Below the pieces are notes generated by a model. That model was not told the DNA's origin, ran no database searches, and saw nothing but the letters and a program-made list of their open reading frames with translations. This document shows positions 9,321 to 17,869 of a stretch of 64,000 nucleotides of DNA, piece by piece. Position numbers and translations under genes: made by a program. This stretch comes from CAUTYU01 sp963545205. Its GTDB lineage: Bacteria > Desulfobacterota > Desulfovibrionia > Desulfovibrionales > Desulfomicrobiaceae. The stretch spans positions 62,001 through 126,000 of the forward strand of contig CAUUHW010000001.1 of NCBI GenBank assembly GCA_963545205.1, in the 5' to 3' direction. Each line of letters starts with the position of its first letter. Position 1 is the first letter of the stretch.

Positions 9321-9851
9321 ATGGGTACAAAGGTTCTTTTGAATGAAAATGAGTTTCAAATAACGCTTGAGCGGCTGGCCGCCACAGTACTTGAGCGGTG
9401 CCGTATGGAGCGCTTCGCTCTGGTTGGCATTCAGCGGCGGGGTTTTCCTCTGGCCTTGCGTATTGGCAAACTGATTGGGGCCCGCACGCAGCAAGGCGTG
9501 GAATGTGGCAGTCTTGATATTTCCTTTTACCGGGATGACTGGACAACAAGCAATCTGTCACCCCGTCTGAACAGCACTGAAATCCCTTTTGATGTTGAGG
9601 GCCGCGATATTTTGCTGGTTGATGACGTGCTATACACAGGCCGGACCGTCCGCGCTGCTCTGGAAGCTCTGCTTGATTATGGCCGTCCGGCAAGTATCCG
9701 TTTGCTGGCACTTGTAGATCGTGGGCACCGTGAACTCCCGATTTACGCCGAATTTGTCGGACGGGAAATCGCCACGTCCGCGACTGAAAAAGTTGATGTT
9801 TTTGTGCGTGAATATGACGGCCGTGAAGGTGTTTTTTTGAATCAGCAGTGA
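9321..9851 (+). CDS. pyrR: PyrR bifunctional protein (uracil phosphoribosyltransferase / pyr regulator)
   Basis: Phosphoribosyltransferase-fold protein: in Gram-positive bacteria it binds pyr mRNA as an attenuator and it also has weak uracil phosphoribosyltransferase activity. The PRPP-binding loop ILLVDDVLYTGRTVRAAL lies near residues 95-112, and the N-terminal IQRRGFPLALRIG and the central SLDISFYRDD are typical of PyrR. The ATG at 9321 is chosen because AGGAG at 9308-9312 precedes it by 8 bp; the frame is open further upstream without a good site. The length of 176 residues is normal. No pyr attenuator is visible here, so its regulatory role in this organism is unproven. Confidence 0.9.
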   Translation: MGTKVLLNENEFQITLERLAATVLERCRMERFALVGIQRRGFPLALRIGKLIGARTQQGVECGSLDISFYRDDWTTSNLSPRLNSTEIPFDVEGRDILLVDDVLYTGRTVRAALEALLDYGRPASIRLLALVDRGHRELPIYAEFVGREIATSATEKVDVFVREYDGREGVFLNQQ

Positions 9852-9875
9852 ATGAATAGAGTTGTTGCCATCTGT

Positions 9876-10061
9876 CTATGGCCGGCATTTCGCGCGCGGG
9901 CAAAAAATGTTGAATTTTGCGGCTGCAAATGCCAGCTCTACGATGCGGCCAATCTGGTTGGCTGTATCGGGATTGAACTCCCTGATTTTCTGGAAAAGCA
10001 GCTTGTGCGGAGCTTTTTGGGCCGATTGGGACAGTCTGGCTGCGTCTATATATAATACCCA
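9876..10061 (-). other. Possible decayed gene fragment, no start codon
   Basis: Between pyrR and the toxin-antitoxin remnant a minus-strand frame is open for about 62 codons but has no ATG, GTG or TTG. Its C-terminal part reads like coherent protein (for example NPDTANQIGRIVELAF and AAKFNIFCPRA) and ends in TAG at 9876. I do not recognise the family. It may be the 3' remnant of a lost gene or simply a chance open frame. The rest of 9852-10243 shows nothing else that I can name. Confidence 0.25.
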
Positions 10062-10243
10062 TTATAAAGTATCCCATCTCAACCTCCTTTTGAAGGGCAT
10101 ATTAAATGGTGGTATTTCCATAATCAGGAAAGTAGAATTTTTTTGGAGGGCCGGGGGAAGGTAAAAACAGCTTGTTGAGGATATTATTAAAGATAAAAGG
10201 ATAATGGTTGACAGCAGGTAGAATAAAAACTGCAAAACAGGGT

Positions 10244-10398
10244 ATGCAACAGGAATTTGAAATAGTTGTTTACCAGACAAGTGAAGGGCATTCGCCGCCT
10301 GAATCATGGCTGGAGATAAAAAATCGCAGGACGCGGATATAAAAAAGGCCAGGACATACCGAATTGATTACATGGGAGAAAAAATGAAAAAAAAGTAA
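10244..10398 (+). pseudogene. Decayed HigB/RelE-type toxin (addiction-module killer family), internal deletion
   Basis: Remnant of a toxin of the HI1419 / addiction-module killer family (RelE superfamily). From ATG 10244 the frame gives an N-terminus that resembles the family (FEIVVYQTSEGHSPPESWLE, where the usual form is YETEDG..PFREW). That frame stops at 10343-10345. In another frame, starting at GGAGATAAA, the family's conserved C-terminus appears (GDKKSQDADIKKARTY), ending at TAA 10396-10398. The middle of about 55-60 residues, which includes the GPGYR-type catalytic core, is absent. The natural reading is an internal deletion joining WLE to GDK. The antitoxin remnant follows immediately, as in intact modules. 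Confidence 0.7.
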
Positions 10399-10680
10399 AC
10401 CGGTTGAAGAAATGGCCGTGAACCTCTACAGGCAAGACCCCGCTCTTGCTGCGCAGGTGTTAAATGAGTGTTTGGCAGACGGGAGCGTTGAAGAGTTTTT
10501 GCTGGCTTTGCGTCATGCAACCAAGGCTTTTGGCGGAATGCCGGAATTTGCCAGAGCTACGGGGGTATACGAAAAAAAGTTTTGTAACATGCTGTCAAAA
10601 AAAGGAATCCAAATCTGAAAACCCTTGTCGGGGTAGCAGGAGCATGGTTGTTTGCCCTGATTCCTTGCCGGTACAAATAT
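10384..10680 (+). pseudogene. Frameshifted HigA-type antitoxin (HI1420 family)
   Basis: Remnant of the DNA-binding antitoxin partner. The core frame from ATG 10412 gives VNLYRQDPALAAQVLNECL, then SVEEFLLALRHATKAFGG, which closely matches HI1420-type antitoxins, and stops early at TGA 10616-10618. Two frame breaks are visible, both at A-runs: one near 10387-10394, so that the expected N-terminal segment KPVEEMAVNLY is out of phase with the ATG at 10384, and one near 10595-10601, after which the family's C-terminal NPNLKTLVGVA resumes in another frame. A 68-residue product from 10412 might still be made but would lack the end of the helix-turn-helix domain. Confidence 0.7.
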
Positions 10681-10791
10681 CTTGCCGGCAGCCTTGCCAA
10701 CTTTTTGTTTCCTGTCAAAAAAATGTTTTTTTCCCCCTTTCTGTTTTCCTGTTCTTACGTTTAACTTTTCTTAAAATATATTCTTTTTGTT

Positions 10792-10808
10792 TTGGAATGT
10801 ATTTTGCA
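10792..10808 (+). promoter_or_regulatory. Sigma-54 (RpoN) promoter of the flgB operon
   Basis: TTGGAATGTATTTTGCA has the GG (10794-10795) and GC (10806-10807) dinucleotides separated by exactly 10 bp, with TTGCA matching the -12 element. It lies 47 bp upstream of the flgB start, with AGGAGG just before that ATG. RpoN control of basal-body operons is well known in polar flagellates; its use here is inference from this site. Confidence 0.65.
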
Positions 10809-10854
10809 ATTTCCCTCGTGAAAAAATTGAACACAGATTTTTCAGGAGGCAGAA

Positions 10855-11265
10855 ATGAAGTCTTTATTTGAGCCACATATTAACATGACCGCGAAAGTGA
10901 TGGATTTCCGTCTGGAGCGGCAAAATGTTGTCGCGGCAAACTTGGCCAATATCAATACGCCGGATTATCGCCCCTTGCGCCTTGAGTTTGAAAAAGACTT
11001 GCAGGCTGCGCTCAACCTTGGTGTCAGAGGGAAGCTGACTAGGACGGAGCAGAGACATATCCCCGGGGCTTTTGACCCGGATAACAGCAAATCAACCCTT
11101 GAACAGACATTGACCAAACGTCTTGTTCGTTCGCATGACGAAATTGATCTGGACAAGGAAATGAGCATAATGGCCAAAAATACAATGATGTATAACGCCC
11201 TTTCCACGGTGATAAAAAATCAGATGGACGGGTTGAAAAAAGTTATCAGCGACGGGAGCAGATAA
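10855..11265 (+). CDS. flgB: Flagellar basal-body rod protein FlgB
   Basis: Proximal rod subunit of the flagellar basal body, exported by the flagellar type III system. The N-terminal rod motif NVVAANLANINTPDYRP (about residues 23-39) is the ANLANxxTPxY signature of axial proteins. The C-terminal helix (MYNALSTVIKNQMDGLKKVI) completes the coiled core. The length of 136 residues is typical. It is the first gene of the operon, preceded by AGGAGG and a sigma-54-type promoter. flgC starts on the base after its stop codon. Confidence 0.96.
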   Translation: MKSLFEPHINMTAKVMDFRLERQNVVAANLANINTPDYRPLRLEFEKDLQAALNLGVRGKLTRTEQRHIPGAFDPDNSKSTLEQTLTKRLVRSHDEIDLDKEMSIMAKNTMMYNALSTVIKNQMDGLKKVISDGSR

Positions 11266-11703
11266 ATGAATTTTATGAACGCCATTGATATTGGCGCATC
11301 AGGCTTGAGTGCGCAGCGCACGCATCTGAATGTTGTGTCCATGAACCTGGCCAATGCCAGTACCACGCGGACTGTAACCGGCGGGCCGTACCACAAGAAA
11401 GTGGTGACCATGAAAGCGGCTCCGCTGACCCCTTTTGCCAGTGTCATGGGCAATCAGCTTGAGCGTGAACTGCGTGGAGTAAAGGTAAATGCTGTGGTTA
11501 ATGACCCCGGCCCGCTCAGAAAGGTTTATGACCCGACCCATCCAGACGCGGATAAGAGCGGGTATGTCAGTTATCCGAATATCAACGCGGTGCAGGAAAT
11601 GGCCAACCTGATGTCCGTGCTCCGGATTTACGAGGCTAATGTCAATTCCATTTCCACGGCCAAAAATATGTTTAACAAGGCCACAGAAATCGGCAGGGGG
11701 TAG
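11266..11703 (+). CDS. flgC: Flagellar basal-body rod protein FlgC
   Basis: Rod subunit that stacks with FlgB, FlgF and FlgG. The N-terminal axial motif is GLSAQRTHLNVVSMNLANAS (about residues 13-32) and the C-terminal segment VLRIYEANVNSISTAKNM is the matching helix. It has 145 residues, normal for FlgC. Its ATG directly abuts the flgB stop (TAA-ATG) and fliE starts 4 bp after its end, so the three are tightly coupled. Confidence 0.96.
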   Translation: MNFMNAIDIGASGLSAQRTHLNVVSMNLANASTTRTVTGGPYHKKVVTMKAAPLTPFASVMGNQLERELRGVKVNAVVNDPGPLRKVYDPTHPDADKSGYVSYPNINAVQEMANLMSVLRIYEANVNSISTAKNMFNKATEIGRG

Positions 11704-11707
11704 ATAA

Positions 11708-12094
11708 ATGGCTCTTGCATCAGTTGCCATGCAGGCATACACAAACGCGCTTCATAATCGTCCGTTGTTGCAGCAGCGTCTGCCTTCGGATGAAAAAAGG
11801 AAGGATTTTGCCAATACAATGGCCAATCTTGATAATCTGGCCCGTTCGGCTGACAAAAACGGTGATATCGGAGCCAAGACCTTGTCTGAAACCGTTGCCA
11901 GCTCTTTGGGCAGGGTCAATGAACTGCAGCAGGAAAAATCGGACATGGTCAATGCCTTTGCTGCCGGAGAAAAGCAAAATGTGCATGAGCTGATGATTTC
12001 CCTGCAAAAAGCCGGAATGGCCGTGAGTTTGACTTCAGCCGTACGCAACAAGATTCTGGAGTCCTACAAGGAATTGTCAAAGATGCATTTTTAG
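11708..12094 (+). CDS. fliE: Flagellar hook-basal body complex protein FliE
   Basis: Adapter between the MS ring (FliF) and the rod. Of 128 residues, the C-terminal 60 carry the FliE domain (GEKQNVHELMISLQKAGMAV followed by a conserved arginine-lysine region, AVRNKILESYKEL). The N-terminal half is poorly conserved, as usual. It lies between flgC and fliF, the canonical position, with a 49 bp gap before fliF in which GAGAGGAA precedes the fliF ATG. Confidence 0.94.
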   Translation: MALASVAMQAYTNALHNRPLLQQRLPSDEKRKDFANTMANLDNLARSADKNGDIGAKTLSETVASSLGRVNELQQEKSDMVNAFAAGEKQNVHELMISLQKAGMAVSLTSAVRNKILESYKELSKMHF

Positions 12095-12143
12095 ATCAGT
12101 GATGACTGATTTGTTGATACTGAGATACGTTTGAGAGGAAATT

Positions 12144-13736
12144 ATGTCTGACTGGGTCCGTGAAAATGGTGCGAAGCTTCTGGAGCTGTGGAAAGACAGC
12201 AGTCTTTCCCAGCGCATTCTGATTGGTGGAGTTCTTGGCTCCGTCCTGGGTATAATTATCCTGATGACTTTTTGGCTTCGCCAGGAAGAGTACGCTCTGC
12301 TGTATTCAAACCTGTACGCTGAAGACGCGGCCAGTGTTGTTGAAATTTTGCAGAAAGATAAAATTCCCTATCAGCTTAAAGACAACGGTTCTTCTGTACT
12401 GGTTCCGCAGGATGCTGTTTATGATTTGCGTTTGAAAATCGCTGCTGCCGGGGTCTTGCACGGTCAGGGTATCGGATTTGAGATTTTTAATGAAAACAAA
12501 CTGGGCCAGACTGAGTTTGTTCAGCATATCAATTATCAGCGGGCCTTGCAGGGAGAACTTTCCCGCACAATCAATGAAATTCCCGAAGTCGCTTCCTCTC
12601 GTATCCATCTTGTTCTGCCCAACAAAAGTCTGTTTATTGAAGAACAAAAACCGCCCTCAGCGGCAGTTATGCTCAAACTCAAGGCCGGACGCTCAATAAA
12701 CACGCAGCAGGTGCAAAGTATTGTCAATCTGGTGGCAACCGCTGTTGAAGGGCTTGAACGCAAAAATATTACGGTTACGGATAACCGTGGACGGTTGTTG
12801 TATGAAGACCGGGAAAGCGGACTGGCCGGTCTGACAAGCACCCAGCTTGAATACCAGCTTGGCGTGCAAAAAGATCTGGAAACACGTATTGAGCAGTTGC
12901 TTGTTCCGGTTATCGGGCCGGGCAAGGTTATTGCCAAGGTCAATGCTGACCTTGATTTTGACAGACGTACAGTGCGCAAGGAAACTTACGATCCCAAAAG
13001 TTCGGTTGTGCGCAGTGAAAATGTCAGTGAGGAAAACAGTCGCGGAAAGGCGAATCTGTCCAAGGATATACCGGAAATGGCCTATGAAGGCGAAATCGAG
13101 GGCCTTGGCTCCGGTTCCTCTCAGGAGGTTTCCCGTACCTCGGCCCTGACCAACTATGAAATCAATAAGGAAGAGCAGGAAATTGTAACCGCTCTTGGAG
13201 ACATCAGACGATTAAGTATTGCTGTTATTGTTGACGGCGAACACCAGAAAGGCCAAGATGGAACGTACGCGTTTACGCCGCTTGGAGAGCAGGAACTTGC
13301 CAATGTTCGCCAGCTTGTTTCCCGTGCTGTAGGATTGGACGCTGCCCGTGGCGATTCTATTGAAGTGTCCTGCATTTCTTTTGGCCCGCCGACAGAAGAT
13401 CCCGCGCTGGATATGATGGACAGGCTCGCGCACTGGTACGAAGTGGGCAAGCCGTTTATCAACAGCCTGCTGATTGTTTTGGTGCTCATCTTTGTTGTGC
13501 GTCCGATACTGATGTCCCTGCTGGCGCCCAAGATTGAAGAGGGCGATGACGAGGGGCTTGAAGGATTGCCGGGTGAGGGTCTGGATGCCCTGGATAGCGG
13601 CGAGATGACTCTTGATGAAATGCAAACACAAAAACGGATTGAAGATTTGAAAGCTTTGGCAAATCGTCTTACAAGCCAGTATTTTGAACAGTCACTTCTT
13701 GTTATCAAGAGTTGGATGAAGGAAGGAGAAGTGTAG
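12144..13736 (+). CDS. fliF: Flagellar MS-ring protein FliF
   Basis: Inner-membrane ring protein on which the flagellum is built. Hydrophobic segments at about residues 22-44 and 433-455 flank the large periplasmic ring-building domain (YscJ/FliF family, with YALLYSNLYAEDAASVVEIL near residue 50 and INYQRALQGELSRTI near 130). The C-terminal tail of about 75 residues is acidic and would bind FliG. The length of 530 residues is normal. fliG starts immediately after the stop codon. Confidence 0.97.
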   Translation: MSDWVRENGAKLLELWKDSSLSQRILIGGVLGSVLGIIILMTFWLRQEEYALLYSNLYAEDAASVVEILQKDKIPYQLKDNGSSVLVPQDAVYDLRLKIAAAGVLHGQGIGFEIFNENKLGQTEFVQHINYQRALQGELSRTINEIPEVASSRIHLVLPNKSLFIEEQKPPSAAVMLKLKAGRSINTQQVQSIVNLVATAVEGLERKNITVTDNRGRLLYEDRESGLAGLTSTQLEYQLGVQKDLETRIEQLLVPVIGPGKVIAKVNADLDFDRRTVRKETYDPKSSVVRSENVSEENSRGKANLSKDIPEMAYEGEIEGLGSGSSQEVSRTSALTNYEINKEEQEIVTALGDIRRLSIAVIVDGEHQKGQDGTYAFTPLGEQELANVRQLVSRAVGLDAARGDSIEVSCISFGPPTEDPALDMMDRLAHWYEVGKPFINSLLIVLVLIFVVRPILMSLLAPKIEEGDDEGLEGLPGEGLDALDSGEMTLDEMQTQKRIEDLKALANRLTSQYFEQSLLVIKSWMKEGEV

Positions 13737-14747
13737 TTGGCGGCTGATAATAAGCTCACCGGAGTTCAGAAAACAGCGATTTTACTCCTCGCCTTGGGTG
13801 AAGAATTTACCAGTGATGTGTTTAAGCAGCTTCACAAAAAGGAAATCACCAGAATCAGCAAGGCGATGGTGGAGATGAATACCGTGTCCCGCGAAGTCGC
13901 GGAGGCTGTTTTGAGAGAATTTAATCAGGAAGTCCTGCTGGGCAAGGAAATGCTCATGGCCGGGCCTGAGCAGGTAAAGCGGATTTTGAAAAACACCCTT
14001 GATCCTGAAACCGCCAAATACGTGCTTGACGCCTTGCAGCTGGATGTCGGAGACCCGCCGTTCAAGGAGTTGGAAAATGTCAGTCCCAAAGTGCTGGCCC
14101 GTATCCTGCGTAACGAACATCCGCAGACTCTGGCTTTGATAAGTGGACACCTGCCTTCAGAGACTGCTGCGGAATTTTTACAGTTCCTGCCGCCGGGAGT
14201 ACGGCCTGAAATTATGATTCGTCTGGCCAAGCTGGAAGCGGTTCCTGAAGAAATGCTGGCCACTGTTGATCAGGTTCTGCAAAGTCAGCTTATTGCCATG
14301 GGCGGCCGTGAAGGACATAAGGCTGGTGGAGCGCAGTCCGTGGCTGAAATCCTCAACGCCATTGACCGGGCCACGGAAGAAGAGATTCTGGCTGATATTG
14401 AAGAGGAATCAAGTCAGCTCGCAGAAGAAATCAAACAGCTTATGTTTGTTTTTGATGACATACTTGAAATTGATGACCGCGCTATCCGCGAAGTGCTCAA
14501 GGAAGTGCAAAATGATGATCTGACCCTGGCCCTGAAAGCTGCCAATGACGATTTGAAAGAGAAGTTTTTTAGCAACCTGTCAGAACGTGCCGGTAACATG
14601 ATCCGGGAAGACCTGGAGATTATGGGCCCTGTGAAGCTTTCTGATGTTGAGGGTGCGCAGCAAACGATTGTCCGGATTGTCCGCCGGCTGGAAGCTGAAG
14701 GCAAGATTGTCCTTGGCAACAAGGGCGGCGGAGAGGTCCTTGTCTAG
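13737..14747 (+). CDS. fliG: Flagellar motor switch protein FliG
   Basis: Rotor protein of the C-ring that couples torque from the stators and reverses direction with FliM and CheY. The 336-residue protein has the three FliG domains, including HPQTLALISGHLPSETAA (the EHPQ motif of the middle domain, near residue 123) and the charged C-terminal torque helix region near residues 275-300. It begins with TTG directly after the fliF TAG; no later start fits the conserved N-terminus. Tight packing suggests coupling with fliF. Confidence 0.96.
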   Translation: MAADNKLTGVQKTAILLLALGEEFTSDVFKQLHKKEITRISKAMVEMNTVSREVAEAVLREFNQEVLLGKEMLMAGPEQVKRILKNTLDPETAKYVLDALQLDVGDPPFKELENVSPKVLARILRNEHPQTLALISGHLPSETAAEFLQFLPPGVRPEIMIRLAKLEAVPEEMLATVDQVLQSQLIAMGGREGHKAGGAQSVAEILNAIDRATEEEILADIEEESSQLAEEIKQLMFVFDDILEIDDRAIREVLKEVQNDDLTLALKAANDDLKEKFFSNLSERAGNMIREDLEIMGPVKLSDVEGAQQTIVRIVRRLEAEGKIVLGNKGGGEVLV

Positions 14748-14777
14748 CATGGGCAGGACTGCTTTGAAGGAGAGCGC

Positions 14778-15479
14778 GTGAAACGGCAAGCGCAGATTTT
14801 TATGGGCCCTGGTTCGCAGATGCTGGAAGACCGGAGCACTTCCACATTCAAAGAGTGGACGGAAGAGGAAAAAAGAGCCTATCTGGACAAAGTTCGGCAA
14901 CGGGCCCAGGACAAGGCCCAGGAAATTCTGGCCCAGGCCCTGCAAGAAGCCGAAGAAATAAGAGAACAGGCCAGAAACGCCGGATACGAAGAGGGCATGT
15001 CACTTGCCGAGGGCGAGCGCAGTGAACAGCTCGCCGTCATGAGTGAACGTCTGCAAACCTTTCTGCTTGGCCTTGAACAGGAAAAAATGGATATATGGCA
15101 GGGTTTGCGTGGCGATATTTTGAGCCTTGTCCGCTTGAGTGTGGAAAAGGTGCTGCATGTTGAGATGAGTGAGCGGCGGGAAGAAATTTTGTCCGGCCTG
15201 CTTGATGAAGCCGTGGCCACTCTTGAAGATCAACAAAGCGTTTGCATGTATGTCCATCCTGATGACATGGAAGATATGCAGGCTCTGATGAACGGCGTTG
15301 ACCGGAAAAATCAGGAAAATGGCCGCTGGCAGCTGCACGCTGACCCGGAGCTGGCAATGGGCGGTGTGCGTCTGGAGAGTGCTGTTGGAATCTCGGATAA
15401 CTCCATTGCCGGGCGCAAGGCCGAGGTTGACGCGATCTGGGACAAGATCAGCCTGAGAACTGAGGGAGCGGAAAAATGA
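14778..15479 (+). CDS. fliH: Flagellar assembly protein FliH
   Basis: Regulator that holds the export ATPase FliI in check and brings it to the export gate. The 233-residue protein has a long charged helical central part (about residues 30-115, rich in Glu, Gln and Arg) and the FliH/SctL C-terminal domain. The start is GTG at 14778 after AAGGAGAG. It overlaps fliI by 4 bp (ATGA). The position between fliG and fliI supports the call more than sequence, because FliH is weakly conserved. Confidence 0.9.
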   Translation: MKRQAQIFMGPGSQMLEDRSTSTFKEWTEEEKRAYLDKVRQRAQDKAQEILAQALQEAEEIREQARNAGYEEGMSLAEGERSEQLAVMSERLQTFLLGLEQEKMDIWQGLRGDILSLVRLSVEKVLHVEMSERREEILSGLLDEAVATLEDQQSVCMYVHPDDMEDMQALMNGVDRKNQENGRWQLHADPELAMGGVRLESAVGISDNSIAGRKAEVDAIWDKISLRTEGAEK

Positions 15480-16810
15480 TTTCTGTTCAGGCCGCGGCTT
15501 CCCTGTTGCGTGAACTGCACGGCCTGCAGGTGTTCGGCAAGGTGAGCAAGATGGTCGGGCTTGTTGTTGAAGGCAAAGGCATCAAGGCTCCGATTGGCTC
15601 TGTTTGCCAGATTATTCCTGATAAAGAACATCTGGAACACGCTGTCAATGCTGAAATTGTCGGATTTCGGGACGAAAGCGTTTTACTTATGCCCTACGCT
15701 GACTTGCGTGGTATCCGTCCGGGCAGTCTTATCCGGGCCACAAATATCCCGCCTCTTTTTCCTGTGGGCCCGGATTTTCTTGGCGTGGCTGTTGACGCCT
15801 TTGGCCAGCCGCTGGAAGATGATCGTCAGGTGACGCCCGATACTTTTTATCCCCTTCACGCCTACGCGCCAAATCCTTTGAAAAGACCACAGATAGACAC
15901 TCCGCTTGATGTTGGTGTGCGGGCCATAAACGGACTTCTGACCCTGGGAAAAGGGCAGCGGATTGGTATCATGGCCGGTTCCGGTGTGGGAAAAAGCACC
16001 TTGCTTGGCATGATGGCCCGCTACACAAAGGCTGACGTGAATGTCATTGCCCTGATTGGCGAACGTGGTCGTGAAGTAGCGGAATTTATGGACAAATCTC
16101 TTGGCTCGGAGGGGCTGGCCCGTTCCTGTTTGGTTATTGCCACCTCCGATCAGGAACCGCTTGTCCGTATTCGGGCGGCTTACGCCGCCACTGCCGTGGC
16201 TGAATATTTTCGGGATCATGGCAAAGACGTGCTGTTGATGATGGATTCAGTCACCCGTTTTGCCATGGCCGCCAGAGAGGTTGGGCTGGCCGCAGGGGAA
16301 CCGCCAACAACCAAAGGCTATACCCCAACTGTTTTCGCGCATCTGCCCAGGCTTCTGGAACGGGCCGGCCGCAACGACAAAGGCAGTATTACCGGTATCT
16401 ATACAGTTCTTGTTGAGGGTGATGACTTTAACGAGCCAATCGCTGACAGTGTTCGTTCCATTCTGGACGGACATATTGTGCTGACCAGAGAACTGGCAGA
16501 TCAGGGGCATTTCCCCTCAATTGACATCTTAAAAAGCGTAAGCCGGTTGCGTGATGATATCGTTTCAGAGGAACATTTACGCACCGGCCAGGACATTGTC
16601 CGTCATATCGCGACGTTTCGCCGGGTGGAGGATATGGTCAATATCGGGGCCTATTCCCGTGGCAGCAGCCCGGAGATTGACGCAGCCCTTGTCATGCACC
16701 CGCGTATCAATGAATATCTTTGTCAGCAGGTCAGTGAGTATGAAAGCGTTGAGACCAGTTTTGAAAAACTTCGCGCCCTGTTGCAGTCTGGTGAACAAAA
16801 AGCCGGTTAG
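15476..16810 (+). CDS. fliI: Flagellum-specific ATPase FliI
   Basis: ATPase of the flagellar type III export apparatus, homologous to the F1 beta subunit. The Walker A is AGSGVGKSTLLGMM (about residues 166-179), followed by the ALIGERGREVAEF segment and the Walker B LLMMDSVTRFAMAAREVGLA near residues 252-271. The length of 444 is normal. It is the last gene of the flgB operon in this window, and its end overlaps by 4 bp with the convergent gene at 16807. No terminator is visible between them. Confidence 0.97.
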   Translation: MISVQAAASLLRELHGLQVFGKVSKMVGLVVEGKGIKAPIGSVCQIIPDKEHLEHAVNAEIVGFRDESVLLMPYADLRGIRPGSLIRATNIPPLFPVGPDFLGVAVDAFGQPLEDDRQVTPDTFYPLHAYAPNPLKRPQIDTPLDVGVRAINGLLTLGKGQRIGIMAGSGVGKSTLLGMMARYTKADVNVIALIGERGREVAEFMDKSLGSEGLARSCLVIATSDQEPLVRIRAAYAATAVAEYFRDHGKDVLLMMDSVTRFAMAAREVGLAAGEPPTTKGYTPTVFAHLPRLLERAGRNDKGSITGIYTVLVEGDDFNEPIADSVRSILDGHIVLTRELADQGHFPSIDILKSVSRLRDDIVSEEHLRTGQDIVRHIATFRRVEDMVNIGAYSRGSSPEIDAALVMHPRINEYLCQQVSEYESVETSFEKLRALLQSGEQKAG

Positions 16811-17628
16811 TTCCTGGCTGCCGCCCTGTTTTTTAAGGTCTGGAACTGCCGGGCCTGCATAACGCTGTCTGTTGGCTGTATTTTTATTGAGCCGTCAAGG
16901 CTGGCCTGCGAGGTTTCTTCCTGCACATTTTCCACAATGATTGACGCTACGAGATGGTGTTTTTTGTTTGCTATGATGAGTTCCTGGCCCGGCTGAATTC
17001 CGTGCCTGCTGCCAAGACCGAAAACGATTTCCCACATGTTGTTTTTTCGGGCCAGCTTGTAGATTGCGCCAATGCCCTGCGCCTGTTTTTTTTCTTCTTC
17101 TGCTGATGAACGCAGGTAGGCGAGATAGAGCATCAAAAGCCCCAGAGGCAACAGAACAAGAGTCAGCCATAAGGGCTGAATACCAAGGAAACGTTTGGAA
17201 AATGTGACTTCACTTGCCTGTAATGCCCCGGTATCTGAAAAGACATGAACCTGAAAACGGAAATCAGCTTCGCTGAGAGGAACATCTTTTTGGTGTACAG
17301 CCAGTTCAAATATGCCCCGGCGAATTGCCGGGCTGGCCAGCAGCCTGCCGCGCCACATCCTGCCTGTAAGCTCTTCAAAATGAATGCTCAGTTCCGGGCA
17401 GTCCGTTGAAAATGTTAAATGAGCAGCAAGGTCTTCCGGGGTATTTTTGACCCCCTGCAGACGTTCCAGGGCTGGAAGGTCAGAACTTAATCGTCCATTG
17501 ACAGGAACGCTCCCGCCTCTGACGATTTTGATGATTGTGGCTGATTCCATAATTCCCTGACAGGAATCAATAATGGAAAGGGCCAGTAAGCCAAGAACAG
17601 TTAACGCTACATGATTAAAGCGGATCAT
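16807..17628 (-). CDS. Uncharacterised membrane protein with periplasmic and cytoplasmic domains
   Basis: I do not recognise the family. Of 273 residues, the first 25 form a signal or membrane anchor, about 120 polar residues follow, a strongly hydrophobic segment lies at about residues 150-170 (LWLTLVLLPLGLLMLYLAYL), and a C-terminal cytoplasmic part of about 100 residues contains GIQPGQELIIANKKHHLVAS, which looks like a small beta-barrel segment. Its start overlaps the upstream 75-residue gene by 14 bp, so the two are made together. They follow the TauE/SafE operon behind a strong hairpin, so they may be expressed by read-through. Confidence 0.65.
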   Translation of the reverse strand: MIRFNHVALTVLGLLALSIIDSCQGIMESATIIKIVRGGSVPVNGRLSSDLPALERLQGVKNTPEDLAAHLTFSTDCPELSIHFEELTGRMWRGRLLASPAIRRGIFELAVHQKDVPLSEADFRFQVHVFSDTGALQASEVTFSKRFLGIQPLWLTLVLLPLGLLMLYLAYLRSSAEEEKKQAQGIGAIYKLARKNNMWEIVFGLGSRHGIQPGQELIIANKKHHLVASIIVENVQEETSQASLDGSIKIQPTDSVMQARQFQTLKNRAAARN

Positions 17629-17842
17629 TACTTAGTGTTGTATCTGCTGTATGCAGTTTTCGGATTATGAGGCGAAAGATAAATAAGGTTCCCAGGCAGA
17701 GCGGAACATAAGAGCTCAGGAAAAGATACGGCATATTCGCCTTGTCCTGATGGCTGAAATAGACGCACAGGGTCAGTTCCACCAGCAGCAGAATATCCAT
17801 GCATAAAAGAGCGAGTTTTTGGCGCGTGTTGAAATGATCCAT
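17615..17842 (-). CDS. Small two-helix membrane protein
   Basis: A 75-residue protein of unknown function with two hydrophobic segments (about residues 10-28 and 38-60) and short charged ends. GGAG lies 6 bp before its ATG. It overlaps the next gene and lies just beyond the terminator-like hairpin at 17870-17895. Probably a membrane partner of the 273-residue protein; no function can be assigned. Confidence 0.55.
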   Translation of the reverse strand: MDHFNTRQKLALLCMDILLLVELTLCVYFSHQDKANMPYLFLSSYVPLCLGTLFIFRLIIRKLHTADTTLSNDPL

Positions 17843-17869
17843 TTTTTTCTCCGGCAGGTGTGGAAAAGT

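Noticed and set aside
10387..10601. Programmed frameshifting in the antitoxin at A-runs
   Set aside because: Two frame changes plus a toxin with its core deleted fit decay better, and no stimulatory structure or internal ribosome binding site is apparent.
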